Source: Vallitalea maricola (GTDB taxonomy: Bacteria; Bacillota; Clostridia; Lachnospirales; Vallitaleaceae). Taken from it: 64,000 nt of DNA. This document shows, one piece after another, positions 17,337 through 26,500 of the stretch (its first letter is position 1; each line of letters begins with the position of its first letter). The notes beneath the pieces were generated by a model, which worked only from the letters and a program-made list of their open reading frames with translations, was not told the origin of the DNA and searched no databases. The position numbers and the translations under genes were made by a program. The stretch spans positions 13,959 through 77,958 of the forward strand of contig NZ_BTPU01000061.1 of the NCBI RefSeq assembly GCF_036985595.1, read 5' to 3'.

Positions 17337-18404
17337 TTATACTAATTCAATTAATTGTTTTGGTGATGATACGAAGTTAATTATTCCATCTTTGGTTACA
17401 CATACTAAGTCTTCTATTCTAACGCCACCAAATCCAGGTACGTATATTCCTGGCTCTACAGTAACTACCATATTTTCTGTAAATACATTTTCATCACTGT
17501 ATGAGAATCTTGGCTCTTCATGTATGAATAATCCTACACTATGACCTAATCCATGACCGAAGTTATCTCCATATCCTTTATCTGTTATAATATCTCGAGC
17601 TATTTTATCTATATCTTTACCTACACATCCAGCTTTTACAGCTTCTAGAGCTTTTAACTGTGCCTCAAGTACTATATTGTATATTTCTTTTTGTTTTTCG
17701 CTAGCTTTGCCTACAACAAAAGTTCTTGTCATATCAGAGCAGTAACCTTTGTATATACAACCAAAATCAAGTGTTACAAAATCACCTTCTTCAATCTTTT
17801 TATCTGAAGGTTCCGCATGAGGTTTTGATGAATTAAGACCTGACGCTACGATAGTATCAAATGATAAGTTTTCAGCTCCATTTTTCTTCATACAAGTTTC
17901 AATTTCTAATGCAACTTCTTTTTCTGTAACTCCTGGTTTAACAAATTTTAGAATATGTTTATAAGCAAGATCACCAATAGAAGCCGCTTTCTGAATACAT
18001 CTTAATTCTTCTTCGTCTTTAATCATTCTTATTTTTTCAACAGTATTACCAATAGGTAATAGTTCTACATTCTTCAATCCTTTTTCATATGTAATGAATT
18101 CCTTATAGGATATTGTTTCGTCTTCAAATCCTATTGTTTTTGCATTATCTTTGTCTATGATATCATTTAATATCTCTAATAACCCGCTTTTAGTGTAATC
18201 TATTATATCAAAGCCAGGACTCTGTTTATTAGCTTGTTCAGTATATCTGAAATCTGTTAAAAGTTTTTTCGTGTTTTTTGATATGTATAGGTATGCGTTA
18301 GAACCTGTAAATCCACTAAGATATCTTCTGTTATAACTGTCTCTAATAAGTACCGCATCGATTTGTAAGTCATCTAGACTGTTTTCTAATTTTTGTAATC
18401 TCAT
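17337..18404 (-). CDS. M24 family Xaa-Pro aminopeptidase
   Basis: Dinuclear-metal peptidase that removes N-terminal residues before proline. It has a creatinase-type N-terminal domain (1-~125) and a pita-bread catalytic domain with metal ligands in LDFGCIYKGYCSDMTRTF (two Asp), GHGLGHSVGLFIHEEPRF (His) and TVEPGIYVPGFGGVRIEDL (two Glu). The 355-residue length fits the PepP/YqhT group. It lies between aroQ and efp, as yqhT does in Bacillus. Confidence 0.94.
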   Translation of the reverse strand: MRLQKLENSLDDLQIDAVLIRDSYNRRYLSGFTGSNAYLYISKNTKKLLTDFRYTEQANKQSPGFDIIDYTKSGLLEILNDIIDKDNAKTIGFEDETISYKEFITYEKGLKNVELLPIGNTVEKIRMIKDEEELRCIQKAASIGDLAYKHILKFVKPGVTEKEVALEIETCMKKNGAENLSFDTIVASGLNSSKPHAEPSDKKIEEGDFVTLDFGCIYKGYCSDMTRTFVVGKASEKQKEIYNIVLEAQLKALEAVKAGCVGKDIDKIARDIITDKGYGDNFGHGLGHSVGLFIHEEPRFSYSDENVFTENMVVTVEPGIYVPGFGGVRIEDLVCVTKDGIINFVSSPKQLIELV

Positions 18405-18453
18405 TATTATCTTCCTTTCTATTATTTATGTTTTGCTGTGTTATAGTAATAGT

Positions 18454-18885
18454 CTATAGTGATACTATCTTTTCTAGTGCAATAATATAGCCATCAAGAC
18501 CTTTTCCATATATTTGCTGTACACATACTGGTTCAATTACCGATACATGGCGAAATTCTTCTCTTTCATATATATTGGAAATATGTATCTCTATGGTTTT
18601 TATATTAACTGAAGCTATGGCATCTCTTATAGCGTAACTATAGTGTGTATAAGCCCCTGGATTAATGATAATACCATCAACTTTATCAAAATAGCATTGT
18701 TGAATCTTATCAATAATCTCTCCTTCTGAATTAGACTGAAATACATCCACTTCAATATTTAATGAATCAGCAGTCTCTTTTATCATTTCTACCAAACCAT
18801 TGTAGTCTTTACTGCCATATACACTTTTCTCTCTAATCCCAAGGAAATTAAGATTAGGACCGTTAATAACTGTAATTTTCTTCAT
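18454..18885 (-). CDS. aroQ: Type II 3-dehydroquinate dehydratase
   Basis: Third step of the shikimate pathway. Active-site segments are present: INGPNLNFLGIREKSVYG (includes the catalytic Tyr/Arg lid), NPGAYTHYSYAIRDAI and EIHISNIYEREEFRHVSV. The length of 143 aa is normal for the dodecameric type II enzyme. It lies directly downstream of aroK. Confidence 0.96.
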   Translation of the reverse strand: MKKITVINGPNLNFLGIREKSVYGSKDYNGLVEMIKETADSLNIEVDVFQSNSEGEIIDKIQQCYFDKVDGIIINPGAYTHYSYAIRDAIASVNIKTIEIHISNIYEREEFRHVSVIEPVCVQQIYGKGLDGYIIALEKIVSL

Positions 18886-18903
18886 AGTATCTTCCTTCTT
18901 TAA

Positions 18904-19407
18904 TTATAATAGTGTAATTATCTCTTCAGCAATACTTTCTACATCTTTACCAGAAGTCTGGATAATAATATCTGCTGAACTGAGATATTTATCTTCTCTG
19001 GATTCTAACATCTCTGATACCTTTGTGGCATAATCTTCTGTCTGTAATAAAGGTCTAGTATCATCATTTTTTACATTATTAAGGATGTGCTCAACATCTG
19101 CATGTAAAAAGATTACTTTACCTATTTTTTTTAACAGCTCTCTATTATTTTCTCTTAGTACTATACCTCCACCAGTTGATATAATGCAATTATTTTTATC
19201 TACAAGTGTTTCCAATAATTTGGATTCAAGATTACGAAAATAGTCTTCACCATCATTATTAAATATATCTTTAATACTTCTTTTTTCTTCTTTTTCAATT
19301 TCTGTATCAGTATCTATAAAATCTCTGTTCAGTATCTTAGATAGTTCTTTTCCTACTACAGATTTACCACTGCCCATAAAACCTACTAATAAAATATTTT
19401 CTTCCAT
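18904..19407 (-). CDS. aroK: Shikimate kinase
   Basis: Phosphorylates shikimate. Walker A GFMGSGKSVVGKEL near residues 8-21, the shikimate-binding DTDTEIEKEEKRSI, the STGGGIVLRE loop and TRPLLQ are all present in 167 residues. AAAGGAG precedes the ATG. It is the middle gene of an aroE-aroK-aroQ run. Confidence 0.96.
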   Translation of the reverse strand: MEENILLVGFMGSGKSVVGKELSKILNRDFIDTDTEIEKEEKRSIKDIFNNDGEDYFRNLESKLLETLVDKNNCIISTGGGIVLRENNRELLKKIGKVIFLHADVEHILNNVKNDDTRPLLQTEDYATKVSEMLESREDKYLSSADIIIQTSGKDVESIAEEIITLL

Positions 19408-19426
19408 TGATACACTCCTTTTATCC

Positions 19427-20284
19427 CTATTGATTAATCAAATCAGTCATAACTTCTTTTAATATCTCTTCTGGAATACTGATATCATTCCAAATTTCAT
19501 ATGCTTTGACACCTTGATAGAATAACATTTGAAAACCATTTAATATTTTCATTCCATTTCTTTCAGCTTCTACTAGAAATTTAGTCTTACTGGGATTATA
19601 AATCAAATCTACGGCTATATGAAATTTTTTATAGAAATCATCATTTTTTACTGGATTATCATGTACATTTGGGGACATTCCTATAGGTGTTGTCTGAATA
19701 GCTATATCAAAAGGTGATATTTTATGAATTTCATCTAATCCTAGTGCTTCAGTTTCAACATCGTAATATTGTCTTATATTATTAGCAAGTATTTCGCCTT
19801 TTATAACAGTTCTATTAATAATAGTTATTTTTTTACATTTTTCTCTAGCACAAAGCATTCCTACAGCTTTAGCAGCTCCTCCTGCTCCTATTATAACGAT
19901 TTTACTATTTTTCAGCTGTATGGAATTATTTATTAGAGATATATTAAGTCCTTCTGCATCTGTGTTATAACCAACATATCCACTTTCAGTGTATTTCAAT
20001 GTATTGACAGCTCCTATTTGTTCAGCAAGGGGAGTAATCTTTATCAGATTATCCATTACTTGCTCCTTATATGGAACAGTTATGTTGAGTCCTTGTATAT
20101 TAAGTGCTCTAGCACCTTCAATTGCCTTATCTAGCATACCGTCATCAACTTTGAAAGGTACATATACATAATTCATATTTAATTTAGTCGCTAAAAGATT
20201 ATGGATACTAGGTGAAATAGTATGTTCTATAGGATTGCCGATCAACCCTAATACTTTGGTGTTTCCATTAATGTTTTGATTCAT
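19427..20284 (-). CDS. aroE: Shikimate 5-dehydrogenase
   Basis: NADPH-dependent reduction of dehydroshikimate. Substrate-binding motifs HTISPSIHN and GLNITVPYKE, then NTDAEGL, and the nucleotide-binding loop IIGAGGAAKAVG are present. Its start lies 17 bp inside the end of yqeG, so the two are likely translationally coupled. Confidence 0.95.
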   Translation of the reverse strand: MNQNINGNTKVLGLIGNPIEHTISPSIHNLLATKLNMNYVYVPFKVDDGMLDKAIEGARALNIQGLNITVPYKEQVMDNLIKITPLAEQIGAVNTLKYTESGYVGYNTDAEGLNISLINNSIQLKNSKIVIIGAGGAAKAVGMLCAREKCKKITIINRTVIKGEILANNIRQYYDVETEALGLDEIHKISPFDIAIQTTPIGMSPNVHDNPVKNDDFYKKFHIAVDLIYNPSKTKFLVEAERNGMKILNGFQMLFYQGVKAYEIWNDISIPEEILKEVMTDLINQ

Positions 20285-20786
20285 TCTTTTTTACCCTCTT
20301 TAAGTAAGCTTTTATGATTTTCTTTTCAGTGTTTCTTTTTATTTTAGTTATCCATTCTTCTTTTTCTGCAATAGGTACAACTAATATTGTCTTGATTTTT
20401 ATTCGATTACCACCATAGATGTCGGTAAATATTTGATCTCCTACTAAAACTGTATTTTTTTTGTTAGTTTTAATTGCCTCCATAGCTCTTTTAAGATTTC
20501 TAGTCATTGGTTTTAATGCCTTATGAACAGCAAATACCTTTAACTTTTCGTTAAATGTAGTAACTCTGATTTTATTGTTATTGGAAACCAATGCTATTTT
20601 GAAACCAATCTTTTTTATATCCTCAAATAAGTCTATTATCTCTTGATTAGGATGTTCCATATCATATGGAACAAGTGTATTATCTATATCAAATAATATT
20701 CCTCTATAACCTTCATCATACAATTTTCTATAATTAATTTGTCTAATTGAATCAGTATACTCTGATGGAAAGAATCTCTCTAACAA
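20268..20786 (-). CDS. yqeG: YqeG family HAD-IIIA phosphatase
   Basis: HAD phosphatase of about 172 aa. Motif I is FDIDNTLVPYD, motif II is VSNNNKIRV, the motif III lysine is in HKALKPMTRN, and motif IV is VGDQIFTDIYGGNR. Bacillus YqeG sits upstream of aroE as here; a phosphatidylglycerophosphate phosphatase role is known for its homologues. The start is TTG six bases after AAGGGTG. Confidence 0.92.
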   Translation of the reverse strand: MLERFFPSEYTDSIRQINYRKLYDEGYRGILFDIDNTLVPYDMEHPNQEIIDLFEDIKKIGFKIALVSNNNKIRVTTFNEKLKVFAVHKALKPMTRNLKRAMEAIKTNKKNTVLVGDQIFTDIYGGNRIKIKTILVVPIAEKEEWITKIKRNTEKKIIKAYLKRVKKNESKH

Positions 20787-20894
20787 TTATATCACCCTTA
20801 AGCTTAATTGAATTTTAGTGTTATATCATTTTGATTATAACAATATAAATACCACAATACAAGTTTTTTAAAAAATCAGTAGTCCAATATAATA

Positions 20895-20938
20895 TATTGA
20901 ACTTAAGCGTCTATATACCCATTTCAATAAGTTCAATA
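20895..20938. repeat. Dispersed hairpin repeat, copy 2
   Basis: TATTGAACTTA and TAAGTTCAATA are perfect 11-bp inverted arms around a 22-nt loop. The loop and right arm match the segment at 12588-12630 (shared CATTTCAATAAGTTCAATA). It lies in the gap before yqeG. Confidence 0.55.
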
Positions 20939-20957
20939 ACTTTAATTCAACTTATAT

Positions 20958-20986
20958 AGCAAAGAAAAGTGTGCAAATAGCACACA
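20958..20986 (-). terminator. Terminator of pilin-like gene
   Basis: Minus strand GTGTGC-TATTT-GCACAC followed by TTTTCTTT, close to the stop at 20999. Confidence 0.7.
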
Positions 20987-20998
20987 TAGTCCTGTTTT

Positions 20999-21466
20999 CT
21001 AATCGTATTTATTTGGATACAATTGTAAATCTTTTGTATCGTCACCATTATCAGCATAGACATATACGTTATTATTATCTATACTGATACTAAAATGAGT
21101 ATAACCACCTTTTTTCATTTTTATAACAGGTAATTGGTCTATTTTAAAACCTTTTAATTCTTTTATTAATGCATTTATAAATTTATCATGGATATCATTT
21201 GAATTTACAACAACTTGTTTATTAATGTTTAACTTATCTATAGAATAATTTTTGAATTCATCATCGCTTTTAATTATATTTTCAGCTGCATTGCCTAACA
21301 GCGTTGCATTAGATATATCTGTGTCTCTTTTTAATTTGTCTATTTTACTAATCTGTTTAGGAACGAAAATAGCGATAAGTACAGTCAGTATAACTATCAT
21401 GACTGCTACTTCTACATAAAAATAAGTACTTTTGTTCTTTAGATAATTAACCATCCGTTTCTTCAT
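20999..21466 (-). CDS. Type IV pilin-like single-pass protein
   Basis: Protein of 155 residues with a basic N-terminus and a hydrophobic helix, TYFYVEVAVMIVILTVLIAIFVP, resembling the pilin N-helix including a Glu five residues after a plausible cleavage point. The residue before that point is Thr instead of the usual Gly, so processing by a prepilin peptidase is doubtful. The rest is a small extracytoplasmic domain. No pilus assembly genes are near. It is the last gene of a short run with the hydrolase and lipoprotein. Confidence 0.6.
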   Translation of the reverse strand: MKKRMVNYLKNKSTYFYVEVAVMIVILTVLIAIFVPKQISKIDKLKRDTDISNATLLGNAAENIIKSDDEFKNYSIDKLNINKQVVVNSNDIHDKFINALIKELKGFKIDQLPVIKMKKGGYTHFSISIDNNNVYVYADNGDDTKDLQLYPNKYD

Positions 21467-21493
21467 TTGTAATGTCCTCCAATAAAAAGAATG

Positions 21494-22060
21494 TTAACTT
21501 TTTAGTAATTCATTACTGGTTACAATCTTAGCTCCTAAAGTATTCTTAAAATGATTAAGTGCAAACCCATGTCCTTCATCTGTTAATCCACAGCAACAAT
21601 CATCAATTATAGTGATTTTATATCCAAGATTATATGCATCTATAGCTGTGTGCAGAACACATATATCTGTACACACTCCCATTAATACTAGCTCTTTGAT
21701 ATTCTGTTGTCTTAAAACCAAATCTAATCTGGTTCCGTTAAATGAAGAATACATTACCTTTGATATATTATATGTTTTTTCAGGTTTTATTTTCATGAAT
21801 ACATCTTCATCAATAGCTAATTTACTTCCTTTTTTATCACAATGAAAAGGAAACAACTTAGCTTCAGGTGAAAACTTGTAACTATCTTCCTCATGGTCAT
21901 CATTGCATATATACAATATATCTTTATCTTCTTTTATTTTATCAATAACTTTTATTATATTATCTTTTATAGCCTGCCCACGCTTACTCAAAGATAAAAC
22001 ACCTCTATCATCAATAAAATCATATACGTAATCTATTAATAAGTAAGCTGTATTCATCAT
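21494..22060 (-). CDS. Isochorismatase/nicotinamidase-family cysteine hydrolase
   Basis: The catalytic triad pattern of the family is visible: Asp in AYLLIDYVYDFID, Lys in the FMKIKPEKTYNISK region, and the nucleophile Cys in LMGVCTDICVLHTA with the preceding cis-peptide. It is 188 aa. Nicotinamidase is the best guess, but the exact substrate cannot be set from sequence. It lies 15 bp downstream of the lipoprotein gene. Confidence 0.85.
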   Translation of the reverse strand: MMNTAYLLIDYVYDFIDDRGVLSLSKRGQAIKDNIIKVIDKIKEDKDILYICNDDHEEDSYKFSPEAKLFPFHCDKKGSKLAIDEDVFMKIKPEKTYNISKVMYSSFNGTRLDLVLRQQNIKELVLMGVCTDICVLHTAIDAYNLGYKITIIDDCCCGLTDEGHGFALNHFKNTLGAKIVTSNELLKS

Positions 22061-22074
22061 ATTTCCTCCTTATA

Positions 22075-22527
22075 CTATTCTTCTGCAAGTGATATTTTAA
22101 ATTCTTCAGATTTTCTTCCTAATTCATTATTATATACCACTACCCATAAATATCCAAGACCATCTGAAAATTCTTCTTGTTTTAATATAAACTCTGCCCT
22201 ATCATCCTCTATAGAGCCTGAAGTTACTAATTGTTGATATTCGCTATTGTCACTTCCTGATGGAACAAAATATACTTCTGCATCTGTTGAATTGCCATCT
22301 ACCGATGCTGTTAATTTGGTATTGTTATAAATAGTTATAAAACCAGATTCATCTTCTGATAATTTATTTCCTGACTCATCTTCAAATACTATGTTTTCTA
22401 TATCTGGGGGTTGCTGCTCCAGTAATTCTTTGTATAGTGTCATATATTTATCGTTATTATTAGACGAACATGCCGTCAACGATAATACCATAGTTCCTAA
22501 GATAACTATTTTTTTTAATGTGTTCAT
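22075..22527 (-). CDS. Small lipoprotein of unknown function
   Basis: The signal peptide ends in lipobox LSLTAC, so the mature protein starts at Cys20 and would be anchored on the outer face of the membrane. The remaining ~130 residues are acidic, with strand-rich sequence suggestive of an Ig-like domain (LTASVDGNSTDAEVYFV, then GYLWVVVYNNELG). No specific family recognised. Confidence 0.8.
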   Translation of the reverse strand: MNTLKKIVILGTMVLSLTACSSNNNDKYMTLYKELLEQQPPDIENIVFEDESGNKLSEDESGFITIYNNTKLTASVDGNSTDAEVYFVPSGSDNSEYQQLVTSGSIEDDRAEFILKQEEFSDGLGYLWVVVYNNELGRKSEEFKISLAEE

Positions 22528-22714
22528 GTACTCTCCTCCTAAAAATTCTCATACATTCCTTAATAACCTATAGAATACTTTAACCTTATATGTAATTAAT
22601 TAAACTCCCAGTATACTTCAGATTATATTATCAAGTACTTACTAAATATAGTTTAGCCAGTTATTACTAATTTTAATAGTAACTTCATAATTATTGTAAT
22701 GGATAATATAACAC

Positions 22715-22743
22715 ATTTTATAATAATATAGCAGTTGTGTCAA
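22715..22743 (-). promoter_or_regulatory. Sigma-A promoter of the lipoprotein operon
   Basis: Minus strand TTGACA, 17 bp, TAAAAT, about 190 bp upstream of the lipoprotein start. The rest of 22528-23000 shows no credible gene; a GCATATG...CATATGC hairpin lies around 22948-22977. Confidence 0.55.
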
Positions 22744-23000
22744 ATTATGGATTGTAATTTGTATATTCAATTACTATTTTGTATAATTAATAGAATGAAT
22801 TATCTTAATAATCGTTTTATTTAATTTTATTTTATTAAATGCTTAGACTCCTATATTATAATACATTTTCCAATTTTTGTAAAACAAAAAACTCACTATG
22901 TTACGTCATCCGTAGGAAGTTTAAGTTGTTAGGAAAGTACCTTAATGCATATGAAAATGGTTTTATTCCATATGCTTAATTAAAACTTTCATATAAGATA

Positions 23001-23025
23001 AAAAAGGTCATTTTATGACCTTTTT
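23001..23025. terminator. Bidirectional terminator
   Basis: AAAAAGGTCA-TTTTA-TGACCTTTTT is a perfect stem with A/T runs on both flanks. It follows the small gene at 23071-23277. Confidence 0.85.
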
Positions 23026-23070
23026 AAGGGGTTATTTATTTAGAAATATTGACTAAAAATTACTACAAAT

Positions 23071-23277
23071 CTAATAATTTTTTGATTCATTAAATTTAAG
23101 TAACTTTTGTATATTTGATATAGAGTCTACCATCTTATCTTCTGGAACATTTTCTTTTAGTTTATTGATAATAGCTTCGGCATATAATTCAGTTAATATA
23201 TTGTCGATATTTTTTTTACAATCATTTTCTTTATTGTCAGGGAATTTCATTATGACCTTGATATCTTTTTTATTCAA
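23071..23277 (-). CDS. Small hypothetical protein
   Basis: 68-residue charged protein with no membrane segment; the sequence is mainly helical (NIDNILTELYAEAIINKLKEN). A ribosome site (AAGGAG) and a strong terminator just downstream support a real gene. Family not recognised. Confidence 0.6.
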   Translation of the reverse strand: MNKKDIKVIMKFPDNKENDCKKNIDNILTELYAEAIINKLKENVPEDKMVDSISNIQKLLKFNESKNY

Positions 23278-23367
23278 AAATTACTCCTTGTTTATGTGTG
23301 TTAATAAATATATATGTGGTAGATTGTGAACTAATTAATAAAAGATGATTGAAAGTGGCTGACAGTT

Positions 23368-23423
23368 GTGTAGATAGTATAGGGGAATATTCACTGCTAC
23401 ATATTCCCCTATACTATCTACAC
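23368..23423. repeat. Perfect 23-bp-arm inverted repeat
   Basis: GTGTAGATAGTATAGGGGAA... and its exact complement flank a 10-nt loop (TCACTGCTAC). There is no T-run on either side, so it is not a standard terminator. It is located between the small gene and the giant ATPase gene. Confidence 0.75.
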
Positions 23424-23474
23424 TCTGCGGTTCAGATTATATAATATTTAATTTGCTGTATTATAAAATAAAGT

Positions 23475-23531
23475 GGGGTTGTTAGATAATACAATTTAGT
23501 AACATCCCAAAAAGTATTATCAGACAACCCC
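23475..23531 (-). terminator. Probable terminator of the flotillin/ATPase operon
   Basis: GGGGTTGT...ATAATAC arms pair with GTATTATC...ACAACCCC around a 21-nt loop (two mismatches). It lies about 40 bp after the ATPase stop, with T-rich sequence on the minus-strand 3' side. Confidence 0.6.
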
Positions 23532-23569
23532 TTCTTCTGATGAATCTTATTTTAATATACTAACTTAGT

Positions 23570-26500
23570 TTATTTTATACTTCCAGATAAGATATCTTTA
23601 ATCATTTCTATGTTGTCTGTAAGATTACTTAAAACGCTTACAGCTTGACCTAATTTGTCATCGCCTTTTATAAGTTTGTTCTTGAGGAATATAGATTTTA
23701 TTTCATCAAGACGTTTTTGTTCTTCACTATTAAGGCAACCCACAATTTCTTTCCACTTGAGCATGTTAGCTTCGGCATCAGAGGTTAGTGTCTGGGAATC
23801 ATTTTCGTAGCTTGCCAGTATTTGATGATTCAATTCTTCGTCATTCATTATAGGTACAATCTTTTCTGCTATTTTATTCATGTTTCTATAAGAACCTTGA
23901 AGTTTGAAAGGGGGTTCATTTCTATATTCATCAGCCATAGCTGCAGAATAAATGTATTCCATGTTAACTTTTAGAACTACATCCCTGACTCTAAATAGCT
24001 TTTCTATGACACTAGTATACTCATTAAGTTCATCTATTGAATAATTGTTATCAAGATTTACAGTTTCTCTTTCAGCTCCGTTAGCCATTTCAATAAGACC
24101 ATATATATCTTTTTGGCTCCTGCTTGTGAGTTTACTAAGTACAGGATTAGAGATTAAGCTGTTTTCAATGTAACTAAGCTTGAAGGCTTCTTCATTTTCC
24201 CTAAGCATATCTCCAAGATTATAGACGTCCGCTCTATTTGATAGCATATCTGGTATCTTGAATTTTTCACCGCTTTCAGTATAAGGATTACCTGCCATTA
24301 CCACAGCTACTTTCTTACCTCTTAGATCATATGTTTGCCCAATACCATTATATACTCCTTCAATCTTTCTTTGTCCATCACACAATGATATGAATTTCTG
24401 TAAGAATTCTGGATTACAGTGCTGGATATCGTCAACATATATCATTACATTATTTCCCATCTTAAGTGCAAGATTGAGTTTTTTAAGTTCATCTCTGGCA
24501 CTGGTATTATTTGCTTTTCCTGGATCTAATGATGTTACATCGTTACCAAGGGAAGGACCATTAACCTTAACGAGTATAATACCAAGTCTACTTGCTATAT
24601 ACTCCATCAAAGTAGTTTTACCATAGCCTGGTGGAGATACTAATAATAGCATACCCATTAAATCAGTCCTCTTATTTTCTCCTATAACACCAATCTGCTT
24701 AGCAAGATTATCTCCAATTAGAGGTAAATATACTTTATCAATAAGCTTATTCCTAACGAAAGATGAAAGGACTTTTGGCTTGAATTCATCAAGATTGAGT
24801 TCTGTTTTAAATTCCTTGATAAGTTCCTTCTTGATATCTTGGAATTTGATATAGTCATTTACAGTAACTTCACTATAGTATTTTAATTTGTTCATAAATC
24901 TAGTATAGGCTAATTTGTATGTTCCTTCGTTAATTACATAGTGGCTGCCAACTAATTCGGTTATGGTTATCTTGGAATCTACATTGATAACTCTACCTAA
25001 GTTAGCATCGTTCTCAATTAATAGAACAATTACTTCATCAAGTAACCCTGGCAATTCATCCTCATCTATATCTTCAAAAGCATTAGTCTCTATTCCATAG
25101 GCCTTAACCCATTCTTTGATTAGATAAAAAAGACCTTCTATGTCATCTTTACTGTTTTTGACAGATAGTTCAAAAGTTTCTAGGGCATTTTTATCTCGTA
25201 GATAGCAAACAAAGCCATCATATATTTTTTTAGCTTCTATGCTGACTACGAAATCTTTATTTTTCATGATTTCCTTACAGAGATATTCGGCTGCATCAGG
25301 CATATTCTTGCTATCAAACAGCACTATATTATTATAGGTGTTTTCAAGTTTTTCCACTATATAAGGTATATAACTTTCCAAATTAGGTGATGTATTAAAA
25401 TATTCACTCACCTTAGCTAATTCTCTTAACCTGGATGTCAATAATTTTTTCGTATCAGCATCTATTAATCTATTCCAAAATAGTCTGGCCAAAGCCCTAA
25501 CCTGACTACTGTATATTAACAAGTCTATGTTCTGATTAAGTTCAAGTAATGCTTTTAATATCTTAGCTGCATCACTATCATGTACCCCTTTGGTATAGCC
25601 TTCTTGATATCTTGGTTCCATATATTTTTGAACAATTTCAACCAACTGAGTTTCAGATTTAGAGTATAGCACATCCAAACTTTCATACTGTTTATTACTT
25701 GCTGCTCTAAACACCAAATAAGCAAGGTATTCACCTCTATACACATTTCTGCTTTCTGATACAATACTCTGTGAAAAAACATGTTCATATCTACTTATAT
25801 CCTCATGAACCACTTTATCCCAAAAATCAGTACCTGTTATATGATAATATAATTCATCATCTTTTTGTACAATAGACAAATCAATGGCTTTTGTATTAAC
25901 TGAAAAATGATGTCGCCCTAATTTTATAACATTTGCACCATTAACATAAAGTTCTTCTTTATCTTTTAGTTGACGGATAGCATCTTCTTTTAATTTTTTC
26001 AGTCTCGAGCTAATTTCATCTGCCTTGACATTGTCTCCTAATTCTCTTAGCTGAGAAATAATATCTCTAACCTTCTCAGCCATAATGTCAGTAGCAAGAT
26101 ATCCATTAATCTTTTCCACTGAATCATAACTATCAAGCCTATTGGTTATTCCCTTTATGATACGCTCCGAAGAGTTAACCAATCCAAGGATACGTTTATT
26201 CAACTTATCTATCAATGCCTGTTTCTTGCTCTCAAAAGCAGTATATAATTCTTCTCTTTTTTCACCAAGCTTATCTATATACTCATCAAATTCAGCGAAT
26301 TTACCTTCTAATTCTTGTATCTGGACCATAACTTTATTGAGATATTGGTCACATTTTTCTACTGTATCAGAGACATCTAGGTAATTAACTACAGCTTGAC
26401 TAAGTAATTTCATTTGTGAATTAAACTGAGTAGTCATTTCACTTTTCGTAAATTGCTCCACTCTGGTTTTTAATCTTGCCTTAGCATTATTAATCAGAGA

